From the NCBI RefSeq assembly GCF_036248275.1, contig NZ_CP109181.1, positions 5,704,001 to 5,768,000 on the forward strand: a DNA stretch of 64,000 nt, read 5' to 3'. Below, one piece after another: positions 42,422 through 52,700 of the stretch (position 1 is the first letter of the stretch; each line of letters begins with the position of its first letter). The notes under the pieces were generated by a model, which searched no databases, was not told where the DNA came from, and was given only the letters and a program-made list of their open reading frames with translations. The stretch is from Streptomyces sp. NBC_01716 (GTDB lineage: Bacteria > Actinomycetota > Actinomycetes > Streptomycetales > Streptomycetaceae). A program made the translations under genes and the position numbers.

Positions 42422-43579
42422 CTACAGGCCCATGGACTTGGCGATGATCATCTTCATGACCTCGCTGGTGCCACCGTAGATGCGGTTGACGCGGTTGTCC
42501 GCGTAGAGGCGGGCGATGGGGTACTCGTTCATGTAGCCGTAACCGCCGTGCAGTTGAAGGCACTTGTCGATCACGCGGTGCGCGACCTCCGTACAGAAGA
42601 GCTTCGCCGACGCGGCCTCGGCGGCGGAGAGCTCGCCCTTGTCGTGGGCGTCGAGGGCCCGGTCGCAGACCGCCTCGGCGGCGTCGACCTCCGCCTTGCA
42701 GGCGGCCAGTTCGAACTTGGTGTTCTGGAAGGAGGCGACGGTCTTGCCGAAGACGGTGCGGTCCTGCACGTAACTCTGGGCGAACCGGATCGCGGCCGCC
42801 GCCTGCGCGTACGCGCCGACGGCGATGCCCAGGCGCTCCTGCGGCAGATTCTGGCCGAGGTAGGAGAAGCCCTTGTGCTCCTCGCCGAGCAGGTCCTCGA
42901 CGGGCACCTTGACGTCGCTGAAGGAGAGTTCGGCGGTGTCCGAGGACTTCAGGCCCAGCTTGTCGAGCTTGCGGCCGACCGCGTACCCCTCGGACTTGGT
43001 GTCCACGACGAAGAGCGAGATGCCGTGCCTGCGGTCCTCGGAGCTCGGCGGGGCGGTGCGGGCGCAGACGATGACGCGGTCGGCGTGCACACCGCCGGTG
43101 ATGAAGGTCTTGGCGCCGTTGAGCACATAGTGCGAGCCGTCGGCGGAGAGCTTGGCCGTGGTCTTCATGCCCGCGAGGTCGGAGCCGGTGCCGGGCTCGG
43201 TCATGGCGATGGCGTACATGGTCTCGCCGGTCACGAAGCCGGGCAGCCACCGCTTCTTCTGCTCGTCGGTGGCGTACGCCTTCACATACGGCAGACAGAG
43301 CGCGACGTGCACGCTGGACCCTCCGAAGGAGACGCCCGCGCGAGCGCACTCCTCGGAGACGACGGCCTGGAACTTGAACGACTCCTCGCCCGCGCCGCCG
43401 TACTCCTCCGGCACCTCGATACCGAAGATGCCCAGCTCGCCCAGCTTGTAGTAGAACTCGCGGGGGACGAGCCCCGCCTCGTACCACTCGTCGTAGACGG
43501 GAACGACCTCGGCCTCGATGAAGGCGCGGAGAGTCTCCCGGAACGCCTCATGGTCCTCGTTGTAGACGCTACGGCGCAC
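42422..43579 (-). CDS. Acyl-CoA dehydrogenase
   Basis: 385 residues from GTG 43577-43579, chosen because GAGGGAGAGGG precedes it and because family members begin RR-V-NEDHEAFRETL as here; the longer frame to 43642 has no ribosome site. FAD-binding segment YAIAMTEPGTGSDLAGMKTT, FITGGVHAD, the C-terminal helices with NTKFELAACKAEVDAA and LQLHGGYGYMNEYPIARLYAD, and IYGGTSEVMKMIIAKSMG. A long-chain/long-type ACAD. Upstream of the thioesterase gene. The region upstream contains an AAGCGCTT palindrome that could be a TetR-type operator. Confidence 0.9.
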   Translation of the reverse strand: MRRSVYNEDHEAFRETLRAFIEAEVVPVYDEWYEAGLVPREFYYKLGELGIFGIEVPEEYGGAGEESFKFQAVVSEECARAGVSFGGSSVHVALCLPYVKAYATDEQKKRWLPGFVTGETMYAIAMTEPGTGSDLAGMKTTAKLSADGSHYVLNGAKTFITGGVHADRVIVCARTAPPSSEDRRHGISLFVVDTKSEGYAVGRKLDKLGLKSSDTAELSFSDVKVPVEDLLGEEHKGFSYLGQNLPQERLGIAVGAYAQAAAAIRFAQSYVQDRTVFGKTVASFQNTKFELAACKAEVDAAEAVCDRALDAHDKGELSAAEAASAKLFCTEVAHRVIDKCLQLHGGYGYMNEYPIARLYADNRVNRIYGGTSEVMKMIIAKSMGL

Positions 43580-43623
43580 GGAAGCCCTCTCCCTCGGTCC
43601 GACTCGGGCTGAGTCTCTGTTTC

Positions 43624-43643
43624 TAAGCGCTTGCTCACTCAAG
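43624..43643. promoter_or_regulatory. Putative fatty-acid regulator site upstream of the acyl-CoA dehydrogenase
   Basis: TAAGCGCTTGCTCACTCAAG, 45-65 bases upstream of the GTG start, contains the 8-bp palindrome AAGCGCTT within a longer element of the kind seen before actinobacterial acyl-CoA dehydrogenase genes. The binding protein is not identified; low certainty. Confidence 0.35.
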
Positions 43644-43696
43644 TTACCGGGGGGTTCGCACGGGTGTCCAGGGCGGCGTCCGAGCCGTCGCGCACG

Positions 43697-45139
43697 TCAC
43701 ACTCGGCGCAGCGCGAACCACAACTCCATCCGGACATCGGCCTCGTCAAGGTCCGCCCCCAGCAGGGCCGCGCAGCGGGCGACGCGTTGGCGCACCGTGT
43801 TGCGGTGGACCGACAGGGCAACGGCCGTACGGTCCCAACTGCCGTGCAGGGAGAGCCAGGTGCGCAGGGTCTCCGTCAGCGCGGGGGAGCCGGCGATCGG
43901 GGAGAGGAAGGCGCGGGCGTGGGCCGCCGCCTCTTCAGGAGGGATGAGCGCGGTGAAGGCGTCGGGGGCGCGGTGCTGTACGAGGGCGGCGCGGGTGGCT
44001 TCCGCGCGGCGCAGCGCGCGCCCGGCCTGGGTGTCTGCCTCGGCCAGACCGCCCGGGTCGGCGGGCGCGCTCACCCCGAGCGTCCAGCCCGGCTGGGCGG
44101 TGACCGGGCGGTCGGTGAGGACGCGCACCGTGGTGCCGTCCGACTCGGCCAGACCGCTGCCGAGGGCCGCCCCCAGCGCGGAGGGGGCGAAGGGCGTGTC
44201 ACCGCCGTGCGCGTGCACCACGGTCCAGGGGCCCGGACCGAGCAGCGGCGCCGCCTCGGCGGACGTGGCGCCCAGCAGGAGCCGTACGAGCGCCGCCGAG
44301 CGTGCCGCCTCCGCCGCGCCCTGGTGCGGCGCCGTGAGCAGCGACAGGAGGACGACGGCGACGCCCGTGACGGTGTGGTCGCCGGACTCCCGGCCGCCCG
44401 CGGCGACGCCGAGTACCAGGCCCTGGCCGCCGCCCAGCGCGTACGCGGCCAGGTGCGCGCCGCCGACGGTGTCGGTGGCCGTGCCGTGCGGCGGGTTCAC
44501 CACGCGGGCCAGCCGGGCCAGGGCCGTACGGGATCCGGGCGCCGGGTCCCGGCCCGTGGTGTGCAGCTCGGCGCCGTCCGGGGCGAACAGGACCGCGCGG
44601 CCACCGAGCCGCCCCGCGAGCTGGCGCAGTACCGCGGGGACCGGGTCAGGGCGGGCGGCGGCGGCAGCGAGGCCCTGCTGGGCCTCGGTGACCCGGCGCA
44701 GCTCCCGGTGGCGGGCCTCGGCCATCAGCCGCCAGACCCCGCGCGCCACGGTGGTGAACGGCGTGCGCCGGGGGATCTCCAGCAGAGGCAGCCCGTGCCG
44801 GCCGCACGCTTCGACGAGGCTGTCGGGGACCGTGTCGTACACCGGCGCGACCCCGAAGCCGAGCGCGGCGGCGCCCGCTTCGACGACCCTCCGTACATAG
44901 GTGTCGGCGTGCGCGTCCGTGAGCTGCACGCCCGCCGTCAGCAGCAGCTCACCGCCGAGCAGATACGGGTACGGGTCGGCCATCTCCGAGGTGTGCACCC
45001 AGTGGACCGCGACCGGCGCCTGATCGTCGGGGAGCCCGGCGATCAGGCGCAGGCCGAGGGTGCCGTCCGCGAGCAGTGCGGCCAGCGGCACCGGCGGGGT
45101 GGGTGGAGCGGCGGGTTCCGGCATGGACGGTCCATCCAT
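43697..45139 (-). CDS. PucR-family transcriptional regulator
   Basis: 480 residues from ATG 45137-45139. Residues about 12-130 form the PucR N-terminal domain (DPYPYLLGGELLLTAGVQL, FGVAPVYDTVPDSLVEAC), followed by a GGDEF-like/central region and the C-terminal PucR-type helix-turn-helix in LSLHGSWDRTAVALSVHRN with TVRQRVARCAALLG. The family activates purine or amine catabolism genes. It diverges from the sodium symporter gene by 124 bases and is the likely regulator of the symporter / agmatinase / ThDP-enzyme operon. Confidence 0.87.
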   Translation of the reverse strand: MDGPSMPEPAAPPTPPVPLAALLADGTLGLRLIAGLPDDQAPVAVHWVHTSEMADPYPYLLGGELLLTAGVQLTDAHADTYVRRVVEAGAAALGFGVAPVYDTVPDSLVEACGRHGLPLLEIPRRTPFTTVARGVWRLMAEARHRELRRVTEAQQGLAAAAARPDPVPAVLRQLAGRLGGRAVLFAPDGAELHTTGRDPAPGSRTALARLARVVNPPHGTATDTVGGAHLAAYALGGGQGLVLGVAAGGRESGDHTVTGVAVVLLSLLTAPHQGAAEAARSAALVRLLLGATSAEAAPLLGPGPWTVVHAHGGDTPFAPSALGAALGSGLAESDGTTVRVLTDRPVTAQPGWTLGVSAPADPGGLAEADTQAGRALRRAEATRAALVQHRAPDAFTALIPPEEAAAHARAFLSPIAGSPALTETLRTWLSLHGSWDRTAVALSVHRNTVRQRVARCAALLGADLDEADVRMELWFALRRV

Positions 45140-45263
45140 CGACGGCGAGAAGAATGGATGAAACGTACACTTCAGCGTTCCTTTCCGGCCACCTACCGTC
45201 GACTCGCACACCACCGGACCCCCGGACCCCCGGAATCCCCGGAGTCGATCAGGAGGAAGCCCC

Positions 45264-46790
45264 ATGGCTGTGGACTACGCGGTGATCGTCGTCTATCTCG
45301 CCGGCATGCTCGCCATGGGCTGGTGGGGCATGCGCCGTGCCAAGTCCAAGAGCGAGTTCCTGGTGGCGGGCCGCAGGCTCGGCCCCTGGATGTACTCCGG
45401 CACGATGGCCGCGATCGTCCTCGGCGGCGCCTCCACCATCGGCGGTGTCGGCCTCGGCTACCAGTACGGGCTTTCCGGCGCCTGGATGGTCTTCACCATC
45501 GGCCTGGGACTGCTGGCCCTCTCGGTGTTCTTCTCCGCGCGCATAGCCCGGCTGAAGGTCTACACCGTCTCCGAGATGCTCGATCTTCGGTACGGAGGAC
45601 GGGCCGGCGTCATCTCCGGGCTGGTCATGTGGGCGTACACCCTGATGCTCGCCGTCACCTCGACCATCGCGTACGCCACGATCTTCGACGTCCTCTTCGA
45701 CCTGCACCGCACCGTCGCGATCATCCTGGGCGGCGCGATCGTCGTCGCCTACTCCGCGCTCGGCGGCATGTGGTCGATCACGCTGACGGACATGGTGCAG
45801 TTCGTCGTCAAGACGATCGGTGTCCTGCTGCTCCTGCTGCCCATCGCGGTCGTCAAGGCGGGCGGGCTCGGCGAGATGAAGGCGAAGCTTCCTACGGAGT
45901 ACTTCGACCCGCTGGGCATCGGCGGCGAGACGATCTTCACGTACGTGCTGATCTACACCTTCGGCATGCTGATCGGGCAGGACATCTGGCAGCGTGTCTT
46001 CACCGCGCGCGGCGACACCACCGCGCGCTGGGGCGGCACCGTCGCCGGTACCTACTGTCTCCTCTACGCCATCGCCGGAGCCGTCATCGGCACCGCGGCC
46101 AAGGTCCTCTACCCGAAGCTGCCGAGCGCCGACGACGCGTTCGCCACGATCGTCAAGGACGAACTCCCGCCGGGCGTACGGGGACTGGTGCTGGCCGCGG
46201 CCCTCGCCGCCGTGATGTCGACCTCGTCCGGCGCGCTGATCGCCTGCGCCACCGTCGCCAACAACGACATCTGGGCGCGGCTTCGGAGCCTGGCCGGACG
46301 GCGGGACGGCCGACAGGACCGGCCGGATGCCGTGGGGGAGCGGGACGAGGTGAAGGACAACCGCGCCTTCATCGTGGTCATGGGCCTCGCCGTCATCGGT
46401 GTCGCCATCGCGCTCAACGATGTCGTCGGTGCGCTGACCGTCGCGTACAACCTGCTCGTCGGCGGCCTGCTGGTGCCCATCCTCGGCGGCCTCCTGTGGA
46501 GGCGCGGCACCGTGCAGGGCGCGCTCGCCGCGATGATCGTGGGCGGGCTGACCGTCATCGGCCTGATGGCGTCCTACGGCATCCTGGCCAACGAGCCCAT
46601 CTACTACGGGCTCCTCTCCTCGCTGGCGCTTTACCTGGTCGTCAGCCTCCTGACGAAGCCGACGGACGCGGCCGTGCTCGCCGCGTGGCGACGCCGTCTC
46701 GCCGCCGAAGGCGGGGAAGGCGCCGAAGACGCGGACGGAGCCGGTGACGGCCCCCGGGAGCCGTCCGTCGCCGCCAAAAGCACCGGCTGA
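45264..46790 (+). CDS. Sodium:solute symporter (SSS family)
   Basis: 508 residues, 12-13 TM segments: DYAVIVVYLAGMLAMGWWG, KSEFLVAGRRLGPWMYSGTM (SSS signature region), ALGGMWSITLTDMVQFVVKT, MSTSSGALIACATVANNDIW, and LNDVVGALTVAYNLLVGGLL. AGGAGG precedes the ATG. First gene of an operon with agmatinase and a ThDP enzyme; the substrate is probably a guanidino or amine compound, by context only. A hairpin lies between this gene and the next. Confidence 0.92.
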   Translation: MAVDYAVIVVYLAGMLAMGWWGMRRAKSKSEFLVAGRRLGPWMYSGTMAAIVLGGASTIGGVGLGYQYGLSGAWMVFTIGLGLLALSVFFSARIARLKVYTVSEMLDLRYGGRAGVISGLVMWAYTLMLAVTSTIAYATIFDVLFDLHRTVAIILGGAIVVAYSALGGMWSITLTDMVQFVVKTIGVLLLLLPIAVVKAGGLGEMKAKLPTEYFDPLGIGGETIFTYVLIYTFGMLIGQDIWQRVFTARGDTTARWGGTVAGTYCLLYAIAGAVIGTAAKVLYPKLPSADDAFATIVKDELPPGVRGLVLAAALAAVMSTSSGALIACATVANNDIWARLRSLAGRRDGRQDRPDAVGERDEVKDNRAFIVVMGLAVIGVAIALNDVVGALTVAYNLLVGGLLVPILGGLLWRRGTVQGALAAMIVGGLTVIGLMASYGILANEPIYYGLLSSLALYLVVSLLTKPTDAAVLAAWRRRLAAEGGEGAEDADGAGDGPREPSVAAKSTG

Positions 46791-46835
46791 GCCCCCACGG
46801 GCCCACGCGCCCCGTAGCGCCCGCACCCCGCCCAC

Positions 46836-46863
46836 CCGACAGCGCCGCCGTCGGCGCTGTCGG
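46836..46863. terminator. Hairpin between symporter and agmatinase genes
   Basis: CCGACAGCGCC and GGCGCTGTCGG form an 11-bp perfect stem with a 6-base loop. No T-run follows, so it may attenuate or protect mRNA rather than stop transcription completely. Confidence 0.6.
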
Positions 46864-46912
46864 TGGAGTGGGTCATGCTGGATCCGAACACGCACCACGA
46901 AAGGCCTCGACG

Positions 46913-47926
46913 ATGAGCAGCGCAGCAGGACCCGACAGCCCCGGCCCCGGAGCGGCCGAAAGCCCTGAGGGCGGCCCCCGGGGGCCTGTCGACTCCTCCC
47001 GCGTGCCCCGGTTCGCCGGACCGGCCACCTTCGCCCGGCTGCCCAGGCTGGACGAGGTCGGGGCCGCCGATGTCGCCGTCGTCGGCGTGCCCTTCGACAG
47101 CGGGGTGTCCTACCGGCCCGGCGCCCGCTTCGGGGGGAACGCGATCCGCGAGGCGTCCCGGCTGCTGCGCCCGTACAACCCCGCCCAGGACGCCTCACCG
47201 TTCGCGCTCGCGCAGGTCGCCGACGCCGGTGACATCGCCGCCAACCCGTTCAACATCAACGACGCCGTCGACACGATCGAGGCGGCGGCCGACGACCTGC
47301 TCGCGACGGGCGCGCGCCTGATGACCCTCGGCGGCGACCACACCATCGCGCTGCCGCTGCTGCGCTCGGTCGCCAAGAAGCACGGCCCGGTCGCGCTGCT
47401 CCACTTCGACGCGCACCTGGACACCTGGGACACCTACTTCGGCGCCGAGTACACCCACGGCACCCCGTTCCGCCGTGCCGTCGAGGAAGGCGTCCTCGAC
47501 ACCGAGGCGCTGTCGCACGTCGGCACGCGCGGGCCCCTCTACGGCAGGAAAGACCTGGACGACGACCACCGCATGGGCTTCGGCATCGTCACCTCCGCCG
47601 ACGTCATGCGCCGCGGGGTCGACGAGGTCGCCGACCAGTTGCGGCAGCGCGTCGGGGACCGCCCGCTCTACATCTCGATCGACATCGACGTGCTCGACCC
47701 GGCCCACGCGCCCGGCACCGGCACCCCCGAGGCAGGCGGGCTCACCTCGCGCGAACTCCTCGAAATCCTCCGCGGCCTGGCCTCCTGCCACCTGGTCTCC
47801 GCCGACGTGGTCGAGGTCGCCCCGGCGTACGACCACGCGGAGATCACCTCCGTCGCCGCATCGCACACGGCGTACGAACTGACCACGATCATGTCCCGCC
47901 AGATCGCGGAGGACCGCGCGAAGTGA
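46913..47926 (+). CDS. speB: Agmatinase / guanidino-acid ureohydrolase
   Basis: 337 residues from ATG 46913-46915 with AAAGG upstream. A disordered N-terminal 40 residues precede the arginase fold: VAVVGVPFDSGVSYRPGARF, MTLGGDHTIALPLL (GGDH, Mn ligand), LLHFDAHLDTWDTYFGAEYT (DAHxD, Mn ligands), and SIDIDVLDPAHAPGTGTPEA (SxDxDxxDPxxAPG, Mn ligands). It removes urea from agmatine or a guanidino acid, giving putrescine or GABA-type products. Which substrate is uncertain; the symporter and ThDP enzyme in the operon suggest catabolism of an imported compound. The symbol follows S. coelicolor synteny. Confidence 0.9.
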   Translation: MSSAAGPDSPGPGAAESPEGGPRGPVDSSRVPRFAGPATFARLPRLDEVGAADVAVVGVPFDSGVSYRPGARFGGNAIREASRLLRPYNPAQDASPFALAQVADAGDIAANPFNINDAVDTIEAAADDLLATGARLMTLGGDHTIALPLLRSVAKKHGPVALLHFDAHLDTWDTYFGAEYTHGTPFRRAVEEGVLDTEALSHVGTRGPLYGRKDLDDDHRMGFGIVTSADVMRRGVDEVADQLRQRVGDRPLYISIDIDVLDPAHAPGTGTPEAGGLTSRELLEILRGLASCHLVSADVVEVAPAYDHAEITSVAASHTAYELTTIMSRQIAEDRAK

Positions 47927-49608
47927 CTCACGACCACCACCACGAGATCCCCCGCTACACCCCCGAGCAGACCGCACAGGCCCTGAACCCGCCCGCCGGG
48001 CGCAACGGCGGCGATCTCGTCGTGGAGACACTGCACGGCCTCGGCGCCACCACCGTCTTCGGACTGCCAGGCCAGCACGCGCTGGGCATGTTCGACGCGC
48101 TGCGCCGCTCCGACCTGGAGTACGTCGGGCTGCGCGTCGAGAACAACGCCGGTTTCGCCGCCGACGCCTACGGCCGCGTCACCGGCGAGGTCGCACCCCT
48201 GCTGCTCTCCACCGGGCCCGGCGCGCTGACCTCGCTCGCCGCACTCCAGGAGGCCGCCGCGGGATCCTCGCCGGTGCTCGCGATCTCCAGCCAGATCCCG
48301 TCGGCGGGCCTCGGCGGCGGCCGGCACGGCTATCTGCACGAACTGGTCGACCAGCAGGCCTCGTTCCGCGACATCGTCAAGTCCGTCCACCTCGTCCGTA
48401 CGGCCTCACAGATCCCGTCCGCGATAGCGGCGGCCTGGGAGTCCGCGCTCACCGCACCGCACGGACCCGTCTGGGTCGAGATCCCGCAGGACGTCCTCCT
48501 GAAGGAGACGACGCTCCCGCTCGTCACCGCCGTCGACGCCACCCCGCGCGAACTGCTGCCGCGCCCGGAGCTGATCGCCGTGGCGGCGCACGCCCTGTCG
48601 CACGCGGAGCGCCCCGTGATCGTCGCGGGCGGCGGAGTCGTACGGGCGGACGCCACGGGCAAGCTGCGGACCCTCGCCGAGAAGCTGGCCGCTCCCGTCG
48701 TCACCACCTTCGGCGGGAAGGGCGCGTTCCCCTGGGAGCACCCCCTGTCGCTCCAGTCCTGGCTGGAGGACCGGCACACCACCGACTTCCTGGAGGACGC
48801 CGACGTCGTGCTGGTCGTCGGCTCCGGGCTCGGCGAACTGTCCTCCAACTACTACACGTTCCGCCCGCGCGGCCGGGTGATCCAGATCGAGGCCGACCTC
48901 GGCAAGCTGGAGTCCAACCTTCCGGCGCTCGGTATCCACGCCGACGCGCGGGAGGCGCTGTCCGCGCTGCTGGAGTCCGTGACCCGCAGGGAGGGCGCCG
49001 AGTCCGCGCGGGACGCCGTCCGTACGGTGCTGGCGAAGGTACGGGAGCGGATCGGCGCCCAGGACCTGGAGCTGGAGCAGCGCGTGCTCGCCGCCGTACG
49101 GGACGCGCTTCCCGCCACCTCGCCCAGCTTCTGGGACATGACGATCCTCGCCTACTGGGCCTGGTCCGCCTGGCCCGGCGCGATGCACTCAGGCCAGGGC
49201 GCCGGCGGTCTCGGCTACGGCTTCCCGGCGGCCCTGGGCGCGGCCGCGGCCGACCGTACGAAACCGGTCCTCGCGGTCTCCGGCGACGGCGGCGCGATGT
49301 ACTCGATGGCCGAGCTGGCCACGGCCCGGCAGTACGACCTCCCCGTCACCTGGCTCATCGTGGACGACGGCGGCTACGGCATCCTGCGGGAGTACATGAC
49401 GGACGCCTACGGCGAGACCACAGGCACCGAGCTGGCCCGCCCGGACTTCGTGGCGCTCGCGGAGTCCTTCGGAGTGCCGGCGGTCCGCACGAGCCCCGAT
49501 TCGCTCCGTGAGGACCTGTCGAAGGCGCTGGCGGCCCCCGGTCCTTCGGTGGTGGTGCTCCCGGTGCTCCTGAAGCTGTTCGCCCCGACGCACCTGCCGG
49601 CCGGGTAG
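47923..49608 (+). CDS. Thiamine diphosphate-dependent enzyme (acetolactate synthase-like)
   Basis: 561 residues. GTG start 47923-47925 overlaps the agmatinase stop (GTGA), so they are coupled. Three domains: Pyr domain with TVFGLPGQHALGMFDALRR and the ThDP Glu in RVENNAGFAADAYGRVTGE, a central Rossmann domain (VIVAGGGVVRADATGKL), and the PP domain with VSGDGGAMYSMAELATARQY ending near VDDGGYGILREYM (the GDG motif, with Asp where Asn-Asn is usual). A His-rich start (MTHDHHHE) is noticeable. Family members do acetolactate, glyoxylate or 2-oxo acid chemistry; the reaction here cannot be fixed. Probably processes the product of the agmatinase step. Confidence 0.88.
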   Translation: MTHDHHHEIPRYTPEQTAQALNPPAGRNGGDLVVETLHGLGATTVFGLPGQHALGMFDALRRSDLEYVGLRVENNAGFAADAYGRVTGEVAPLLLSTGPGALTSLAALQEAAAGSSPVLAISSQIPSAGLGGGRHGYLHELVDQQASFRDIVKSVHLVRTASQIPSAIAAAWESALTAPHGPVWVEIPQDVLLKETTLPLVTAVDATPRELLPRPELIAVAAHALSHAERPVIVAGGGVVRADATGKLRTLAEKLAAPVVTTFGGKGAFPWEHPLSLQSWLEDRHTTDFLEDADVVLVVGSGLGELSSNYYTFRPRGRVIQIEADLGKLESNLPALGIHADAREALSALLESVTRREGAESARDAVRTVLAKVRERIGAQDLELEQRVLAAVRDALPATSPSFWDMTILAYWAWSAWPGAMHSGQGAGGLGYGFPAALGAAAADRTKPVLAVSGDGGAMYSMAELATARQYDLPVTWLIVDDGGYGILREYMTDAYGETTGTELARPDFVALAESFGVPAVRTSPDSLREDLSKALAAPGPSVVVLPVLLKLFAPTHLPAG

Positions 49609-49791
49609 CAGGGTCCAGGGCGTCCTACGCCATAGGTCCTGGTCCCTCCGGCGAGCGCCTCGGTCCAGCGACGGGTATTTGTTGCAGCGGGATGAATTCC
49701 GCACGTGGGCGCGTTGATGCCTTCCGGCAGGGGGTCCACGGGGGACGCCCGCGTACCGACAGGCAACAGGGCAGACGGAGGGCGGCAGACA

Positions 49792-52700
49792 GTGGCGGCG
49801 GAGCGAACAGACCCCGAGCGCGGGACCGGGGCGGACCAGGCCGAAGAGGGCAAGGCCGGCTGGGCCCGGCGTCTCATCGGCTACGCCTGGCGCTACCGGC
49901 GCAACGTGATCCTCGCCCTCGGCTCCTCCCTCGCCGGCATGGCCGTCATGGCCCTCGTCCCGCTGATCACCAAGGTCGTCATCGACGACGTCATAGGCAC
50001 CGGTACCCGCTCCATCGCCGTCTGGACCGGCCTCCTCGTGGCCGCGGCCGTCGTCATCTACGCCATGACCTACATCCGCCGCTACTACGGCGGACGTCTC
50101 GCCCTGGACGTTCAGCACGACCTCCGTACGGAGATGTACGGCACCATCGCCAGGCTGGACGGCCGCCGTCAGGACGAGCTCTCCACCGGACAGGTCATCG
50201 GCCGCGCCACCAGCGACCTCCAGCTCATCCAGGGCCTGCTCTTCATGCTGCCGATGACCATCGGCAACGTCCTGCTCTTCGTCATCTCCCTCGTGATCAT
50301 GGCGTGGCTCTCCCTGCCCCTGACCCTCGTCGCACTCGGCGTCGCCCCCGCCCTCTGGTACATCGCCCGCCGCAGCCGCACCCGGCTGCACCCCGCCACC
50401 TGGTACGCCCAGTCGCAGGCCGCGACCGTCGCGGGAGTCGTGGACGGCTCCGTCTCCGGCGTACGTGTCGTCAAGGGCTTCGGCCAGGAGGACCAGGAGA
50501 CCGGCAAGCTGCGCGCCGCCGGCCGCAAGCTGTTCGCGGGCCGACTGCGGACGATCAAGCTCAACTCCCGCTACACACCCGCCCTCCAGGCCGTACCGGC
50601 CTTCGGACAGGTCGCGATGCTCGCGCTCGGCGGCTGGCTCGCCACGCGCGGCCAGATCACCCTCGGCACCTTCGTCGCCTTCTCCACCTACCTCGCACAG
50701 CTCGTCGGCCCCGTCCGCATGCTCGCCATGGTCCTGACCGTCGGCCAGCAGGCCCGCGCGGGCGTGGAGCGGGTCCTCGAACTGATCGACACCGAGCCGT
50801 CGATCCAGGACGGCACGAAGACGCTGCCCGCCGACGTGGAGGCGTCCGTCGAGTTCGACGACGTGACGTTCTCCTACGAAGACGGCCGCACCGTCCTGGA
50901 GGGCTTCTCGCTGGAGATCCGGCCCGGCGAGACCGTCGCCGTCGTCGGCTCGTCCGGCAGCGGCAAGTCCACCGTCTCGCTGCTCCTGCCGCGCTTCTAC
51001 GACGTGACGCACGGCGCCGTCCTCGTCGGCGGCCACGACGTGCGCGAACTGACCCTCGAATCCCTGCGCGCCGCCATCGGGCTCGTACCGGAAGACAGCT
51101 TCCTCTTCTCCGACACCGTCCGGGCCAACATCGCCTACGGCAAGCCCGACGCCACCGACGAGGAGATCGAGCGCGCCGTCCGCGCCGCCCAGGCCGACCG
51201 CTTCATCGCCGAGCTGCCCGCCGGCTACGACACCACCGTCGGCGAACAGGGCCTGACCCTCTCCGGCGGCCAGCGCCAGCGCATCGCCCTGGCCCGCGCG
51301 ATCCTCACCGACCCCCGCCTGCTGCTCCTGGACGACGCCACGTCCGCCGTCGACGCCCGCGTCGAGCACGAGATCCACGAGGCGCTGCGCTCGGTGATGG
51401 CCGGCCGTACGACGCTGCTCATCGCCCACCGCCGCTCCACGCTCGGCCTCGCCGACCGTATCGCCGTGCTCGACGGCGGACGGCTCGCCGACATCGGCAC
51501 CCACGACGAACTCCAGGAACGGTCCGCCCTCTACAGAAGGCTGCTCACCGACCCGGACGAGCTCGGCGGCGTGTCCCCGGGCCATGTCCCCGCCGTCGTC
51601 GGCGGTACGGCCGCGGAGGACGACCGCACCGTCCAGGAGGAGATGGACGCCGAGTTCGACGCCGAACGCGGCATCACCCCCGCCCTCTGGGTACGCGACG
51701 AGGCGCCCGCCGAGGAGTCGGCCGCGCCCGGCGCCACACCCGAACTGCTCGCACAGGTCGAGGCACTGCCCCCGGCCACCGACGTCCCGTCGATCGACGA
51801 GGCCCGTGCCGTCGCCTCCGAGTCGTCCTACGGGCTGCGGCGCCTCCTGCGCGGCTTCGGGCTGCCCCTGGCCGCCAGCCTGGCCCTGGTCGCCGTGGAC
51901 GCCGGTATGGGCCTGCTGCTGCCGGTCCTGATCAGGCACGGCATCGACGAAGGCGTGGAGCGGCTCGCGCTCGGCGCGGTGTGGGCGGCCTCCCTGCTCG
52001 GTCTGCTGGTCGTGGCGGTCCAGTGGGCCGCCCAGATCGGCGAGACGCGGATGACAGGCCGCACCGGCGAACGCGTCCTGTACTCGCTGCGCCTGAAGAT
52101 CTTCGCGCAGCTCCAGCGGCTCGGACTCGACTACTACGAGCGCGAGTTGACCGGTCGCATCATGACCCGTATGACGACGGACGTGGACGCGCTGTCCACG
52201 TTCCTCCAGACGGGACTCGTCACGGCCTTCGTCTCCGTCGTCACCTTCTTCGGCATCCTCGTCGTGCTCCTGGTCATCGACGTGGAGCTGGCACTGGTGG
52301 TCTTCGCGACCCTGCCCGTGCTGATCGTGGGCACGGTCTTCTTCCGGCGCAAGAGCGTCAAGGCGTACGAGCTGGCGCGCGAGCGGATCAGCGTCGTCAA
52401 CGCCGACCTCCAGGAGTCCGTGTCCGGGCTCCGTATCGTCCAGGCCTTCGGCCGCGAGAAGGACGGCGCCCGGCGGTTCGCGGACCGCAGCGACCACTAC
52501 CGGCAGGCGCGGGTGCGCGGCCAGTGGCTGATCTCCGTCTACTTCCCGTTCGTCCAGCTGCTGTCGTCGGTGGCCGCCGCGGCCGTGCTGATCGTGGGCG
52601 CGGGCCGGGTGGAGTCGGGGACGCTGACGACCGGGGCGCTCGTCGCGTATCTCCTCTACATCGAGCTGTTCTTCGCGCCCGTGCAGCAGTTGTCGCAGGT

